Source of the DNA: Haematococcus lacustris
Lineage: Eukaryota > Chlorophyta > Chlorophyceae > Chlamydomonadales > Haematococcaceae
Direction of reading: 5' to 3'
Length of the DNA stretch: 64,000 nucleotides
Assembly (NCBI GenBank): GCA_030144725.1
Contig: JASKMD010000007.1
Location: 5,907,699-5,971,698, forward strand
In this document: positions 47,626 to 58,422 of the stretch, piece after piece
How positions within the stretch are numbered: the first letter of the stretch is position 1
How the letters are laid out: each line of letters begins with the position of its first letter
Notes under the pieces: generated by a model
The model's input: the letters and a program-made list of their open reading frames with translations, nothing else
Databases searched by the model: none
What the model was told of the DNA's origin: nothing
Made by a program: the position numbers and the translations under genes

Positions 47626-48212
47626 ATTTATGTAGATCCCTGAATGTGCCGCGCGGTGGCAAACAACTGTGATCTTGCCAATCAATTGTCAGGTTTGCGA
47701 GAAGTCATTTTTAACCCTTATAGGATCTTCAAAGAGCTCTATTGTAAGTGGAGGGGAGGTAAGCGAGAAGGTTCGTCTTGGTCAAACAACTCTAACAAGT
47801 GATGCAAACAGGTCCATATATTCAATGACTATTTGCAGATGACAGGAAATTGCAGTGGAAGGGGCATGCGAAAGGTTACCCTCAGCAGCTCGATCTTTGC
47901 AAACAGGACGTTGTAACTTGCCAAAACATGGTCATCTCATCATGCACCATTCGATGTACACCACTACTCCATTAAGCAATTCAACAGGAGCAAACGATGA
48001 TGAAAGACATGAATGCAGGATTCAATGATAAATTATAAGTGTATGGCAAAAGCTGTCTGAGGTACCCTGATACAGTGGCAGCATGCCCGTGTCCCCACCC
48101 TGCTTAGTTGTAGTCAATTATTGCAATATACAACGACACCAAGTAGAGACAGCGTCTCGGCACAGCAGGAGGTTGCTGCAAATGTCAGATGGATTGCCCT
48201 GCCTCTGTTATG
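47626..48212. other. Intergenic region, no gene seen
   Basis: AT-richer normal-complexity DNA between the CTG array and the 3' end of the Crinkler-like gene. Confidence 0.5.
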
Positions 48213-51082
48213 CTAGCTGAACATTGAACACCTGAGTGCCGAAGAAAGTGGATAATGCTGCATCAGATCTTTGATGCCAGCCAAGCAGAGCACCTCGTAC
48301 GCCTCCTCTTTGGGCAGACAATCTGCCAAGTCGCGGAGGCAAGCTTCTTCTCCAGGACCTCCGACTGGCAACCTGTAGGTGTACCGCGCACGCTTCAAAA
48401 TGGGGGATAGCACCCCGGGATCTGAAGCTTCGGCGACTTGTAGGGGTTCATCAGTCTCTGCAGTCTCTATCACCTTTTCCTGCAGCAAAGGCAAGTGTCA
48501 GCACCCAGCCCGTAAGCTCAATGCATCACCTCATGCTGCCAAAAAATACGTACTTATGCACGTTGAGTGCTGTGCTGCTTCGTTCGCATTGAACAACAGC
48601 ATCATACACCTCTTTTGCAACAAAGTCCAAAGGAGGCATAGTCTGGTGAAATACCGTGCGTAACATTGATCAACATACAGGATGATAGAAATGAATTATT
48701 GAATTAACTCATCAAATTAACATACACTTGACATGCAAGGGGACAAGAATCAATGATCAACATACAGGCCAACATACAGGCCCATCACATACAGTGACTT
48801 TTGCAGCATGTCAGACAGTGATTGACGGTGTGCCCCTCCGTGCTCTGCCTCACCACACCATGTTACATTGAAAAAATCAGCGAACATCGTTCCAATACCT
48901 TTGCTGTACCGTTCTAGGGAATTGAGCTTGACCTGACTTAGCATACAGGCCAACTTTAGGATAATTGAGCTTGACCTGACTTAGCATACAAGCTAACTTT
49001 GGGATTGATTAGCATAAGTGAATTGATGTTACATACAGTAACCTGCTCACCTTCTGCAGCCAGTCCCTGATGCAGGCTACCGCTGCTGCTCGAGATGGGA
49101 ACCGACCAGCGCACAGCTTGTGACCCGACATGTACTTCAGGTGCCACTCATCCACCAGGTCCGTCAGAATAGCCAGGGGCTTGAACTTGCTGCTTGTAAT
49201 GTTTGCACAGATGAGCTGCGCTGCCACCTCAAAGTGCCACCTGCAATACCATATACGTGATGCCACCTTCACCAGCAGTTCAGTAGCACGTGTTGCACAG
49301 CTTGCAACATTCGTAATATGAGATGCATACATACGCTGCACAACGATCTCGCAAAGAACCCAGTAGCAGTAGACACTTGCATTGCATCAAGTGTTAATGC
49401 AGATGCTGTAAATGCCTGTGCTAAGTCGTCACAGCTCATACTATCACACGAAGCAAAACGAAAACATGCGTACTGCGGTACACTTGACAAGGCAATCCAA
49501 ATTAAACTCACTTGTTCACAATCTGCTTCTTGACTTCAATGGTCAGTCGGATGCCCTCCCATGGCAGGCCCATGGACATGTAAGCCGTGAGGACTGCCGC
49601 TGCATCCGTAGTGCCAGACAGATGGTAGAGCTCAGCCTCGCCCACAGGCCACCTGTGCACCTGACTAGCGTTAAGCAGCGTTCTGTGCTTGTCACCCTGA
49701 ATCCATTCTGCAGAAGGAGACAGCCAGCAAGCAGTGGCAGGTTGACCCATAACTCATGTCTATGCCTGTGTTAAGCATGTCTAAGCTTGTGTTTGGCAAG
49801 CATGCAGCAATTTGACCAGTCAGCATGTAGTGTCTGGCGTGATCACTGTGATTGCAATTGTTACTACCTCGGCACTCACCTGTACGTTCATCCAATGGGA
49901 TAATGCCCCTTATGTATAACATATAAGCGTCCTTCTGGTCGTCCTCTCTACAGTCTCGCCATTGATATGCCGGAACGTCAGGGGCGGGCTTGACGTCGGG
50001 CAAGTCATTTGGCTGAAGGCCCACCATTTGCAGCTCAAAGTCCTGCTGCACATAGTCCCAGGCAGTTTGGCTGATGTCGGACAGCGCTGATGGCAACTTG
50101 GGTCCTGAACATGCACGTGCCCAGGAAGACCAATCACACTACAAGCAAGCTGCTGGCATCAGGGAGCCACTGCTGGGTAGCTGGTGCGCCGCAGTAGTTG
50201 ACGCAGCGTGCGACACTTGTACATGATGACACATGCTATTACCGCTCTACTGTACAGGACTTTGCCTGGCAGCTGGACAAATTAGCATGTTGTTGCCACA
50301 CTTACGTTTCAGTGTTGGGGCTGTATAAGCCTTCAGGGTGGCAGCCATGTCCTGCACCGCCTCCACCAGCCCTGCTGGAATTACGAGCCCTGCAGAAAGC
50401 AACCAGCAAATCAGCTGCCGAACCGGAGAGTGAGCAGGCTGCATGATACACCCCCTCTTCACACACCCTGCAGTCTCCACCCACCTGCAGATGCCGCCTG
50501 AGACTGTGCCGCCGCTGCTGCAAGCACATGCAAGCACATGCCACACGCTTGACGCTCTCATGCATGACACACACACATGAGCTGGGCGGGCACGCGCTGT
50601 GGTTCGAGCTGTTGCTGTGCATGTGTGCTGGCATGATCCAAGTGTTCATGCCAGTGTGAGCAAGATTAGATACAAATGGCTTTGTATGCTCTGCTGCTAC
50701 GTTGCTATGTGCCACATGTGCTGAGGTGTGTGCACCCAAGAAATGCAGTGCATGTCACACACATACGGCGTTGGGAGCTGCTGGACACACAGTCAAGCGC
50801 GTCAAGGTGTGTGCGATATGTGAGCTGCTGGGTAGAGCACACAGCAACAATCGCTGCAGACTCACCTGTCAGGCAGTAGGTGTAGTTTCCAGCTGTCACC
50901 CAATCGTCCAGCCTCAAAGTGACGCCCTCTTGCAGCAAAAAGCCCTGGCCAATGCCTCCAGCCTGGACCAGCGTGATGACTGCTTGACAGCTGATGGGTG
51001 GGTCTGGCTTAAGAACCACTGGCTGTGCTCTGATGCTTTCGCCATCCTCATTCACAACGGTGACTCTGATCGTCTCTGCCAT
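48213..51082 (-). CDS. Crinkler (CRN)-like protein with PD-(D/E)xK nuclease fold
   Basis: Multi-exon minus-strand gene. The first six exons join in phase: 51082-50866, 50517-50485, 50389-50306, 50104-49880, 49707-49512, 49240-49051. Then come a probable exon from 48932, one near 48645-48548, and a last exon from about 48482 to the stop at 48213; these last joins are not certain. The N-terminus (MAETIRVTVVNEDGESIRA, about 72 residues) looks like the ubiquitin-like header of Crinkler-type proteins. Exon 5 has SGTTDAAAVL and, about 20 residues on, IRLTIEVKK, fitting the D...ExK active-site pattern of the restriction-endonuclease fold. Exon 6 (AAQLICANITSS, LAILTDLVDEWHLKY) continues the same domain. 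Crinkler-like proteins were first described as oomycete effectors but occur widely in eukaryotes, algae included, often in multigene families. The function here is unknown. It is head-to-head with Fanzor copy A. Confidence 0.55.
48920..49003. repeat. 41-bp direct duplication over a splice acceptor
   Basis: Two copies, at 48920-48960 and 48963-49003 (AATTGAGCTTGACCTGACTT...), differ by a few bases. Each contains, on the minus strand, an AGTCAG|GTCAAGCTCAATT acceptor and exon start of the Crinkler-like gene. Confidence 0.85.
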
Positions 51083-51510
51083 CCTGCAACCCAAGCAGCA
51101 AGCAGCATGCAACTCAGTCAAGGTTGCTCACACAGTAGGACAGTACATAGGACAGTACGAGTGAGCATGACGCATCGAGCATGGACCATGGTGGAAGCCA
51201 AGGGCGAAAGTCGGAACAGAAGCATGCTGAGGATAGGAACAGGCTGCTGCACCATTAACAAGTGCCTGACACAGAAACTAGCTGTGCTGCAGACGCACAG
51301 TACAAGAACGCAACACTTCCCGACTGATTCCATGACCGCGGCTAGACAGCTGAGCCTGGTGCAATCTGCAATGGGGTTTGATGTCTGCTTATGAACTCAC
51401 TGGTGCGCCGAAGTCGGGGGTAGGAGGCGTCGGTAGGCTGTTCAGGCTGATGCAAACAAACAAAACCGATAATTCATAGTATTTGTGATGGCTTGACGAT
51501 GTTGTTTTCT
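51083..51510. promoter_or_regulatory. Shared divergent intergenic region between CRN-like gene and Fanzor copy A
   Basis: 428 bases separate the two start codons on opposite strands, so both genes must take their promoters from this interval. I see no defined TATA box or known element. If copy A is a mobile element, its left end should also lie here. Confidence 0.4.
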
Positions 51511-54500
51511 ATGGCTAAGAAAAAAAGACGAACCGTGCCTAGGCCAGTGCCGGAGGACCCGGGCAGTGACATTGAGGACCGCGACGAGGCACTACAACCG
51601 GACCTCACCGAGGCGCAGCAAAATAGAAAGGTTTCCGGAGAGGCACGCGCTGCCCGCGATAGGGATAACACATACCACGGCAGGAAGTGTAAGATAGCCC
51701 ACCTCATCGACCACCTCCCGCAAGAGCTTTGGGATGCCTTCCTGGCCGACGCTGTGCAGCCACGAGTGGAGGCCATCAGCGAGCGTGGGGTGCTCGCCAG
51801 CCTTGGGCTGGGCTTACTCGTGCGCGGCTTGTTTACCATTCGCGTAGCCGACCCGCTGGGCCTGCACGACCAGCCCGTGTACACAGACATCCCTGTCTCC
51901 CAGGCAGCCATCCCGGACCTGAGCTGCAGGAACCTGTACCTACAGCTGTGCCGCGGCCCGCCCGGAAACGGCGCGAACACTCAGCCAAACGCGGCAGTGG
52001 CTGCCATGCTGGCCGATCACCCCGACCTACGCGCCCGCCTCGCAGCAATCCCCCGCCACCTGTCTGACAGCAACATGGTGGACCACGTCGGCAAGCAGCT
52101 GGAGACAGCTTTCAGCAACATGCTCACGCTGCTCTTCGCTGGCAGGCTCAAGAAGTCAGTGTCCTTGGCTGGGGCTAAGGTCCTGGTGGGCACTGAGGAA
52201 CACCGGCGCAGATTTGGATTCTGGGGGGTGGGTGGTGGGCACCTGCCAGCCTGGTCAAAGCGGGAGTGCACCTATGTGCGCCGCATGGTGTGCGGCCTGG
52301 ACGTCAGCTGGCTGCTGGAGCAGGGTGGGGTGGTGCCGACTCCAGCCATGCAGGCTGAGGTGGCTTTGCAACGGGGCCTGCTGGGGCTTGAGGAGGGGGA
52401 GAGGGTGGATGACGACTGGATGGAGGATCCAGTCAACCGGGGCCGGCTGCTGCGCCATGCGGTGCACACTACCAGAGAGATGGAGGCAGCCATGGCAGCC
52501 TGGCAGCTGGATATGGTGCCTTGGCAGCAGGCTGAGCTCACCAACCCAGGGCTGCTGCCAAGGCCTCCCCGCCCCCCCACACCCTATGCCCTCACCCCCA
52601 CCAGCAAGTGCCAGGCTCGGCATGTCTTCATAGACACCAAGGGCCTATACGGCATGATGCACGACGCCGGCATGCTGGGGGTGCTGACGGAGGAGGGGGT
52701 CACCTCCTTCAAGAAGTTCAGGAACGGTGCCCTACCTGACCCAGCAGTGCCGGGCAACTTCATTGCAGGGCCCAAACCAACCAGTACTGGTTGCCCTCAC
52801 AGGAGTGCACGACAGTCAAACGATCAAATCTCGCCAGCCACTTGGAGTTGAGATTTTTTTTCAAGTGCGTTGGCTTGCCAATGAGAAACTGAAGACTTCC
52901 ATCAGAAAAAAAAGTACCCTTAGGTGGCACTTATAATGCGATCTTTTCCACGAGTGAGACAGCCACGTGAGTGCTCCTTGCAGTCAGGTGCTAGCCAGTC
53001 CTCTGGTGCTCCGTCAGCTGCCATGTGTGCTGTCACATGCCTTGTGAGCCTGCAGTCAGCTGCCTTGTGCCTGCCTTGTGAGCCCACACAAGCTAATGAA
53101 GTGCCTTGGTATGTGCATATGGTGGCTACAGGTGGCCAACCGATGGGATGCATTGCTGCCTGACCCTCGCCGCCAGAAGCTCGCTAGCCCCAAGCACAAC
53201 TTCGCGCAAATCGTGCACACCGATGGAGTCGCCATCAGCCCAAGCCCGCAGCTCCACCCGCAGAGCTGCCGCGGATGGGCAGGGGCTTGGACGCAGTCAA
53301 CCCACTGGCCCATCTTCACGCGGAGTGGCTTGGCGTTGACCCTGGCAAAACCAATATGGCCACTGTAGCGCACGAGGAGCGCAGCGCTGCTGGCACAGTG
53401 GTGTCCGTGCGGCACTGGAAGCTTACAGCCGGTCAGTACTACCGGGACAGCGGCATTACGCGGCAGGCCCAGGCGACCAAGACGTGGCTGGCCAAGGTGA
53501 AGCCGCAGCTCACAGCCCTGTCGCGGGTCAGCAGCAAGCCCAGCTCGCTGGCCTCGTACCGGCGGTTCGCCAACACCGTCCTGGCGACGTACAACGCCAT
53601 GTGGGCCGAGGTCTCAAAGAAGCGCTGGGCCAACGCCAAGTTCAGGCTGTACTGTGGCAAGATGCGCGTGGTGGCTTCGTTCTGGGCCAAGGTAAGGCCC
53701 AGTAGCAGCTAGCCACGAGCTAGGCAGCAGCCAACCACAGTCAGCTCACCTGGCCAGCTGCTGTTGCTCCTGTTGCTGCCTCTGTTGCTGCTGGTATACC
53801 CGACCTTACACATGTGAGCCACTGTGTGCTGTACCATGTGTGGATGCAGGTCAAGAAGCAGGCACAGAAGCGGTGGCCGGACCGCATCCTGGCCCTGGCC
53901 TATGGGGCAGCTAGCTTCAGCGGCAGCGGCAGCATTGGCTGCAGGGGTGTCCCAGTCAGCCAGATGCGGAAAGAGGCAGTGAAGCAATTCGGGGCAGGGC
54001 GTGTGGTGCTGGTGGATGAGTTCCGCACAAGCTGGGTCAGCTCAGCCTACAGCCACCCCAGTGAGGCCTTGCCTGGGCAGCCGCCTGAGTCCTTCAGGTG
54101 AGAGGGTCAGTGGGGGAGGGCCAGGATAGTGCTTGGAGGTGGTGGAGTGAAGGCGGCTTGGTAGGGTCAAGATTGGGAAGGTAAGGAAAAATCTTACAAA
54201 TGTGCATTGCCCCATGTGTCCATGCAGGTGGCTGCGGCCAGTGTACAGCGAGGCGAAGCGTTCCCAAGTCAGGGGCTTGATGAGCTCAACAAGCTACAAC
54301 ATCAGGTAAGCAATGACCAGACAATGCACATGTACATGGCTGCAACATATCCCACATGAGGTGACACATGACATGGCACATGACTTGACTCAATGCATTT
54401 CCCACACCCATGTGTAGGTTCTATGACCGGGACGTGTCAGCCGCGCTGAACATCCGCCGCTGTGCAGTCGGCCCAGGCCCACGCCCCACCGAGCTGTGCT

Positions 54501-54610
54501 ACTGGGATGGCCGCCCAGCCATGCCAAAGCCAGGCCGGCCAGGCCAGGAGTGGGTGTACTTGCGTGACAAGGCCCTGTTGCGTAAGTGGCGGCGCAAGTG
54601 GCGGCGATAG
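51511..54610 (+). pseudogene. Fanzor/TnpB-like RNA-guided nuclease homologue, copy A (probably frameshifted)
   Basis: Exon 1 runs from ATG 51511 (MAKKKRRTVPRP, a basic NLS-like start; 51499 is an alternative) to about 52735-52775. Later exons: from 53132, then to 53691; 53850-54097; 54228-54305; 54418-54610, phases consistent from 53240 onward. RuvC motifs are present: RuvC-I WLGVDPGKTNMA (Asp codon 53338-53340), RuvC-II LVDEFRTS (Glu codon 54018-54020) and RuvC-III YDRDVSAALNIRR (Asp codon 54431-54433). This trio defines the TnpB/Fanzor/Cas12 nuclease core. The usual CxxC zinc ribbon between motifs II and III is not visible. The frame changes between HTDGVAIS (to 53235) and PAAPPAELPRM (from 53250) with no room for an intron, so a small deletion or a base error has broken the ORF. 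TnpB/Fanzor proteins cut DNA guided by an omega-RNA; activity here is unproven. Confidence 0.82.
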
Positions 54611-54716
54611 CCAGCTACAGCAAGACAATTAGAAATAAACAAAATACCAAATCCCTCACATGGGGATGTGTGTGAGTAAGAGGTATAGAGTAGGGTAGAG
54701 CTCTTGCTAGTAGTAG

Positions 54717-54819
54717 CCTGGAGGCACACACACCAGAAGGCTGAGCTGAAGTGGGCATTAGGCACACTGTCAGTAGCCTTTACAATAGCGATCTCGCAGC
54801 CTGTGTTCGATTACAACTC
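54717..54819 (+). mobile_element. Conserved 3' non-coding end of the Fanzor element (candidate omega-RNA/right end)
   Basis: It begins about 106 bases after the copy A stop codon. GGAGGCACACACACCAGA, GAGCTGAAGTGGGCATT and CTCGCAGCCTGTGTTCGATT then ACAACTC are repeated in the same order at 58054-57966 on the minus strand, also just 3' of a degraded Fanzor C-terminus. Similarity stops sharply after ACAACTC in both copies. In TnpB systems the guide RNA overlaps the gene's 3' end and the element's right end, so this block is the natural candidate here. That reading is inference. Confidence 0.65.
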
Positions 54820-55382
54820 ATGCTTTACTTTGGTGTTGCATGAGGGCTGTAGGGATTAAAACTTGGTGCGCCGAAAGAATCTGAGTAGACCCAAACACTG
54901 GCGATCTTCTTGTACGACTCAACCTGCAAGACAAAGAAGGAGCAAACGCCTCCTGCGTATTGTCATGCTAATAGCAGAAGCTTTCGACCGTCACCAGGAG
55001 TTGGTCAAATGATGCACCGCTCTCGAGGCACGGACGTTCAGCGATTGCAGATTGCATGGACCATGGAGACACCTGGTGAGTAGGGAGCGACCGCCAACCT
55101 AGAAGTCAGGCGTTCCCAACTACCTGAAAACCACCCCCCTGTGATACGAAGCCCGTATCTCCGCAGCCACTCAGTCAAAAATATATGTAAACAGTGCTTT
55201 GAACAGAGGAGAGTCATATCTACGAAATGGCCGACGCAGCTAAAACTACCTCGCTCTCAGCGGTGTTCAGTGCCTGTCCAAAGATACACATTTGAATTCA
55301 TGCGATTTCGCCACATGCGAGACGCGCCGCACTAGCACGCTTCGCCACGCTGTTGTGAGTGTAGAAGTCTAAATTTTTCTAG
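54820..55382. other. No gene recognised
   Basis: Normal-complexity sequence right of the Fanzor copy A end. No conserved ORF. Confidence 0.4.
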
Positions 55383-55485
55383 CCTAGAATTCTAGGTTTC
55401 TGAGCCATTTTTCCTAGGTTTTTTCTAGGTCCCTCTTGCCTAGAATTCTAGGCTTTTCTAGGAATCCGAGCCACCTAGAATTCTA
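55383..55485. repeat. Cluster of CCTAGAATTCTAGG palindromes
   Basis: The perfect 14-base palindrome CCTAGAATTCTAGG occurs at 55383-55396 and 55439-55452, with a truncated copy CCTAGAATTCTA at 55474-55485. TTTTCTAGG half-units lie between. Confidence 0.85.
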
Positions 55486-55656
55486 TGGGCGTACCCTACT
55501 GGTCCGCGAAGTGAGACGACAACTGGCACAGTCTTCACGGCGTGAATAACGTTGGGAGCACAAGTACAAAAGCAAGCTTCGTGTAGCCTTGACAGCTTGA
55601 CATGTCAGTCCTCACCTCCAGTTCAGAGGCACAAATGAGCAGCGGCTCTAAGTCTA

Positions 55657-55857
55657 AGTCGAGACATGTCCAACTCCAACTCCGGGCCAAACCGCATTGG
55701 AAACGGTCGGAGTTGGAGTCCAAAAAGTGCCGACTCCAATTCCAACTCCGGGCTATTGGAAACGGGGCCTATCGCTGTATTGTATCGATACAAAAATACA
55801 CGTTATTCGTGTATTTTCTTGTATTTCCTGAATCGATACATGTACCCATCACTGAGC
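55657..55857. mobile_element. Degenerate repeat element with hAT-like terminal motif
   Basis: A direct repeat of TCCAACTCCGGGC...TTGGAAACGG occurs at about 55670 and 55738, with a hairpin-forming GGAGTTGGAGTCC/ACTCCAATTCCAACTCC segment between. It is followed by an AT-rich stretch ending ACCCATCACTGAG. That right end matches the inverted-terminal motif of the element at 22315-22631, and AATACAAGAAAATA is shared. Confidence 0.45.
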
Positions 55858-55970
55858 CACACATGTCCTAAACACATGTCTGGACCCTACAGCCACAAAT
55901 CAACATCGGTCTGCTAGCTGCGCTGACGAGTCCCTGTTAGTCTACGTACCAGCTTTGTTCGCACTCACAA

Positions 55971-57652
55971 ATGTCCAATCCTCCTTACGCACTAGGATAT
56001 GCGACTCGGTAAGCACGGAATCCTGGTTCTTCTCCTATCATTTCTCTGCCTACTAGCCCCCTCATTTGCCGCCCGGGCGCAGCGATGGCTTCACTGAACC
56101 CATAGCTAAGAACTCTCCGAACTGGCGTGGCTCAACATTCGTGGACCAAGGGCGAAAGAAGAACCCTGCTAGCTCTCAGCTCTGCGACGTTGGCCTGTCC
56201 GGCTGGATTGCTGCAGACGCCCCACCAGAGAGGCGCTTGGCAAAGTAGGTGGGTCATGTGGTTGTGGATTGCAAACAGTGGGGTGCATGGGTCCCACCAG
56301 CCTGGCCATGCTGCTGTGTACAGGCGCGTGGATGCCCCATCAACCCCAGTGTATTCTGAACCAGTCGTGATGGGCGTCCAAGGTGCATACTTCGGCAGGC
56401 GGGCACTGCCTGACCACGACCCAACAGCGTACAGGAGGACACAGCGACTGGTCCTGCCACCACCACAGCAAGACAGGTGACAATACTCAGGTGTTCCTCC
56501 ATTACCACCCTTGTATACTAATTTGCACCCACCAAGGGCGCTAGCCATCTGACCATATACCTCACTACATGCTGTCCAGTTGTCGCGAGCCAAGCAAGGC
56601 AGCTGCACGCTTATCTTAGTGTTGTTTGCCAGAATGGCGTTGGACAGCATTGAATCAGGTCCCGATCAGTTACCGCACAACCGAGACAATAGTGCAGGCA
56701 TCTGCCATGGGCAGGGACCCTGGAGTGGGGTGGGGTATGGTGGTCATGTGCCGCCACATTCGGTCCTTTGCTGCTGCCATGTGTCTGCTGGTGAACGAGC
56801 CTCTTCAATGCACAGCAGGCCTTGCTCCACGGCCCGGACCCAGCTTGCTGTGATAGGGCTATTGCCAGGTCAGCATCCTCGCAGCTCATGCGGAAGGTGT
56901 CTCACAGTTGCCTGGCATGCATGCGCAGGCCTGAGGGCAAGCGGGCTATTCCAGAGCCTTTTGGTGCACCACCGCGGCGTGAGGGCAAGGCACAGGGCTC
57001 TGCAGAGCTGCTGTGCCGGCCAGCAGAGGTGGCAGCAGAGCCAGGCATGCCACGGCTCAGCAGGCCCCCTGGCACTACCATCTTGAGAGAGTCAGACAAG
57101 GTGGGCCAGGCTTCTGTCAAGCGTGGGCCACTGTTGCTGCGATGGGTGGTGTGTGGGTGATGGGTTGCTGGTAAGCTCTTACTAGAGCAAAGGGTGCTCC
57201 TAACAGTCAGCGTGGGTGCCTGGGTGGCTTGGCCATAGCAGCAGTGGGGTGGGGTGGCTGTGGGCGAAGCTGCATGCATGTATGTTCATGTGCCCGTTTG
57301 TTTCCCACTTGTTGGCCAGCAGTGAGACTGAGTGTTGCTGCAGGAGCTGTCGTATGAGCGTGCATTTGGGCGGAAGATACGAGTGGATCAAGACACGTAC
57401 CGGGGCAGTGGGCGAGCGGGTGACTGCAGCCAGTCCTTTGCTCCCCCAAAGCGGCCAGAGGATGACCAGATGTTCTACAAGACCTTAAAAGACTCGCCAG
57501 CCTATTCACGTTTTGTCAACAGCTTGCCTCCAAAGCCGGCAGTCAGCCCACACCAGAGACATGCTGACGAGCTCAGGCGACAAGCAGCAGCAGAGCGCAG
57601 CTTGGAGCAGCAGTTGGTAGCTACATTGACCTTCCCTGGTGGTGGTGATTAG
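55971..57652 (+). CDS. Five-exon gene of unknown function
   Basis: Model with all phases consistent: 55971-56008, 56083-56244, 56324-56476, 56929-57100, 57344-57652; 277 residues. It starts MSNPPYALGYATR at a good ATG context (AAATGT). Blocks that look conserved rather than random: EPIAKNSPNWRGSTFVDQG, AYFGRRALPDHDPTAYRR, FGRKIRVDQDTYRGSG and FYKTLKDSPAYSRFVNSLPP. The protein is hydrophilic and Pro/Arg-rich, with no signal peptide or transmembrane segment. It ends in a helical RQAAAERSLEQQLV segment and TFPGGGD. Spaced Tyr/Pro/Arg motifs of this kind occur in axonemal (ciliary) microtubule-associated proteins, but I do not recognise a specific family and assign no function. The phase-perfect model argues it is a real gene. 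Confidence 0.65.
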
Positions 57653-57965
57653 CGAGTCAGAATGAGCGCATGTGTCGCATCCTCAATTGATGCCAATGGT
57701 ATTGAAATGCATGCGTGAAGCATTGCTAAGCTGTTGGCTGTTCTCCAGCAACGAGCCATGGGTGATTGTGCATTACAACGACACAACCCCACATCACTTT
57801 CTCATTGCTGCAGTCATTCCCTATGGTATGAACACAGTTCGTGGTGGATCATCCCAGCAACCTCTGCTGGTGCTGACGATGGTGCTGGTGGGAGTCACGA
57901 GAGTTAACAACTTCTACACCCTACAGCCCCCTGGCCCTACCCCAAAACACATAACTCTAGCTCTA

Positions 57966-58195
57966 GAGTTGTGATCGAACACAGGCTGCGAGCTCTTGCT
58001 GCACTGCTAGCTTGCCAAATGCCCACTTCAGCTCCGCCTATCTGGTGTGCCTCCATCAGTAGTTCAAGTTCCTACCGCTCATACAAGAAACACAGCCCCT
58101 TTGCGATGATACACTATGGTGGGGTTGATGAGCTGTAGCTGGCCATCGCTGCCACTTGTGCCGCCAACTACGCAACAGGGCGTTGTCGAGCTCAT
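57966..58195 (-). mobile_element. Solo, degraded Fanzor 3' end (C-terminus plus right-end block)
   Basis: On the minus strand 58193-58131 encodes DNALLRSWRHKWQRW, matching the copy A C-terminus DKALLRKWRRKWRR with the TAG stop mutated to TGG. CCAGCTACAG follows, as in copy A. The 3' block motifs then recur at 58054-57966 (GGAGGCACACCAGA, GAGCTGAAGTGGGCATT, CTCGCAGCCTGTGTTCGAT). The distance from the stop position to the end is about 169 bases, against about 209 in copy A. No 5' part of the element is present. Confidence 0.75.
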
Positions 58196-58422
58196 TCCCG
58201 CAGTAATAATTCAGTAAGTTAAACAGCAGCCATGGCCCCATCAGTTGTGTGGATGGCACCATGTGGAATTTGTGCAAGCCCGCTTGTTGTTCCTGTCCCA
58301 CCTCCTCGGCGCCGGCGACGCGGCCAAATCTGTTTTACAGCTGAATTTCATTGCAAACTACAGCTCAGCAACTATATACCCCAGCAGTATTCGCAAGCCA
58401 CCCGCACGTTTGGTCCAATCTC

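Noticed and set aside
44819..47672. Cys-, Leu-, and Ala-rich ORFs of about 900 residues in four frames
   Set aside because: Four frames being open at once reflects triplet composition, not selection on protein.
54717..54819. A tRNA or tRNA-derived SINE, because of GTTCGATTACAACTC
   Set aside because: No acceptor stem, A box or cloverleaf can be built, and the block's association with two Fanzor C-termini explains it better.
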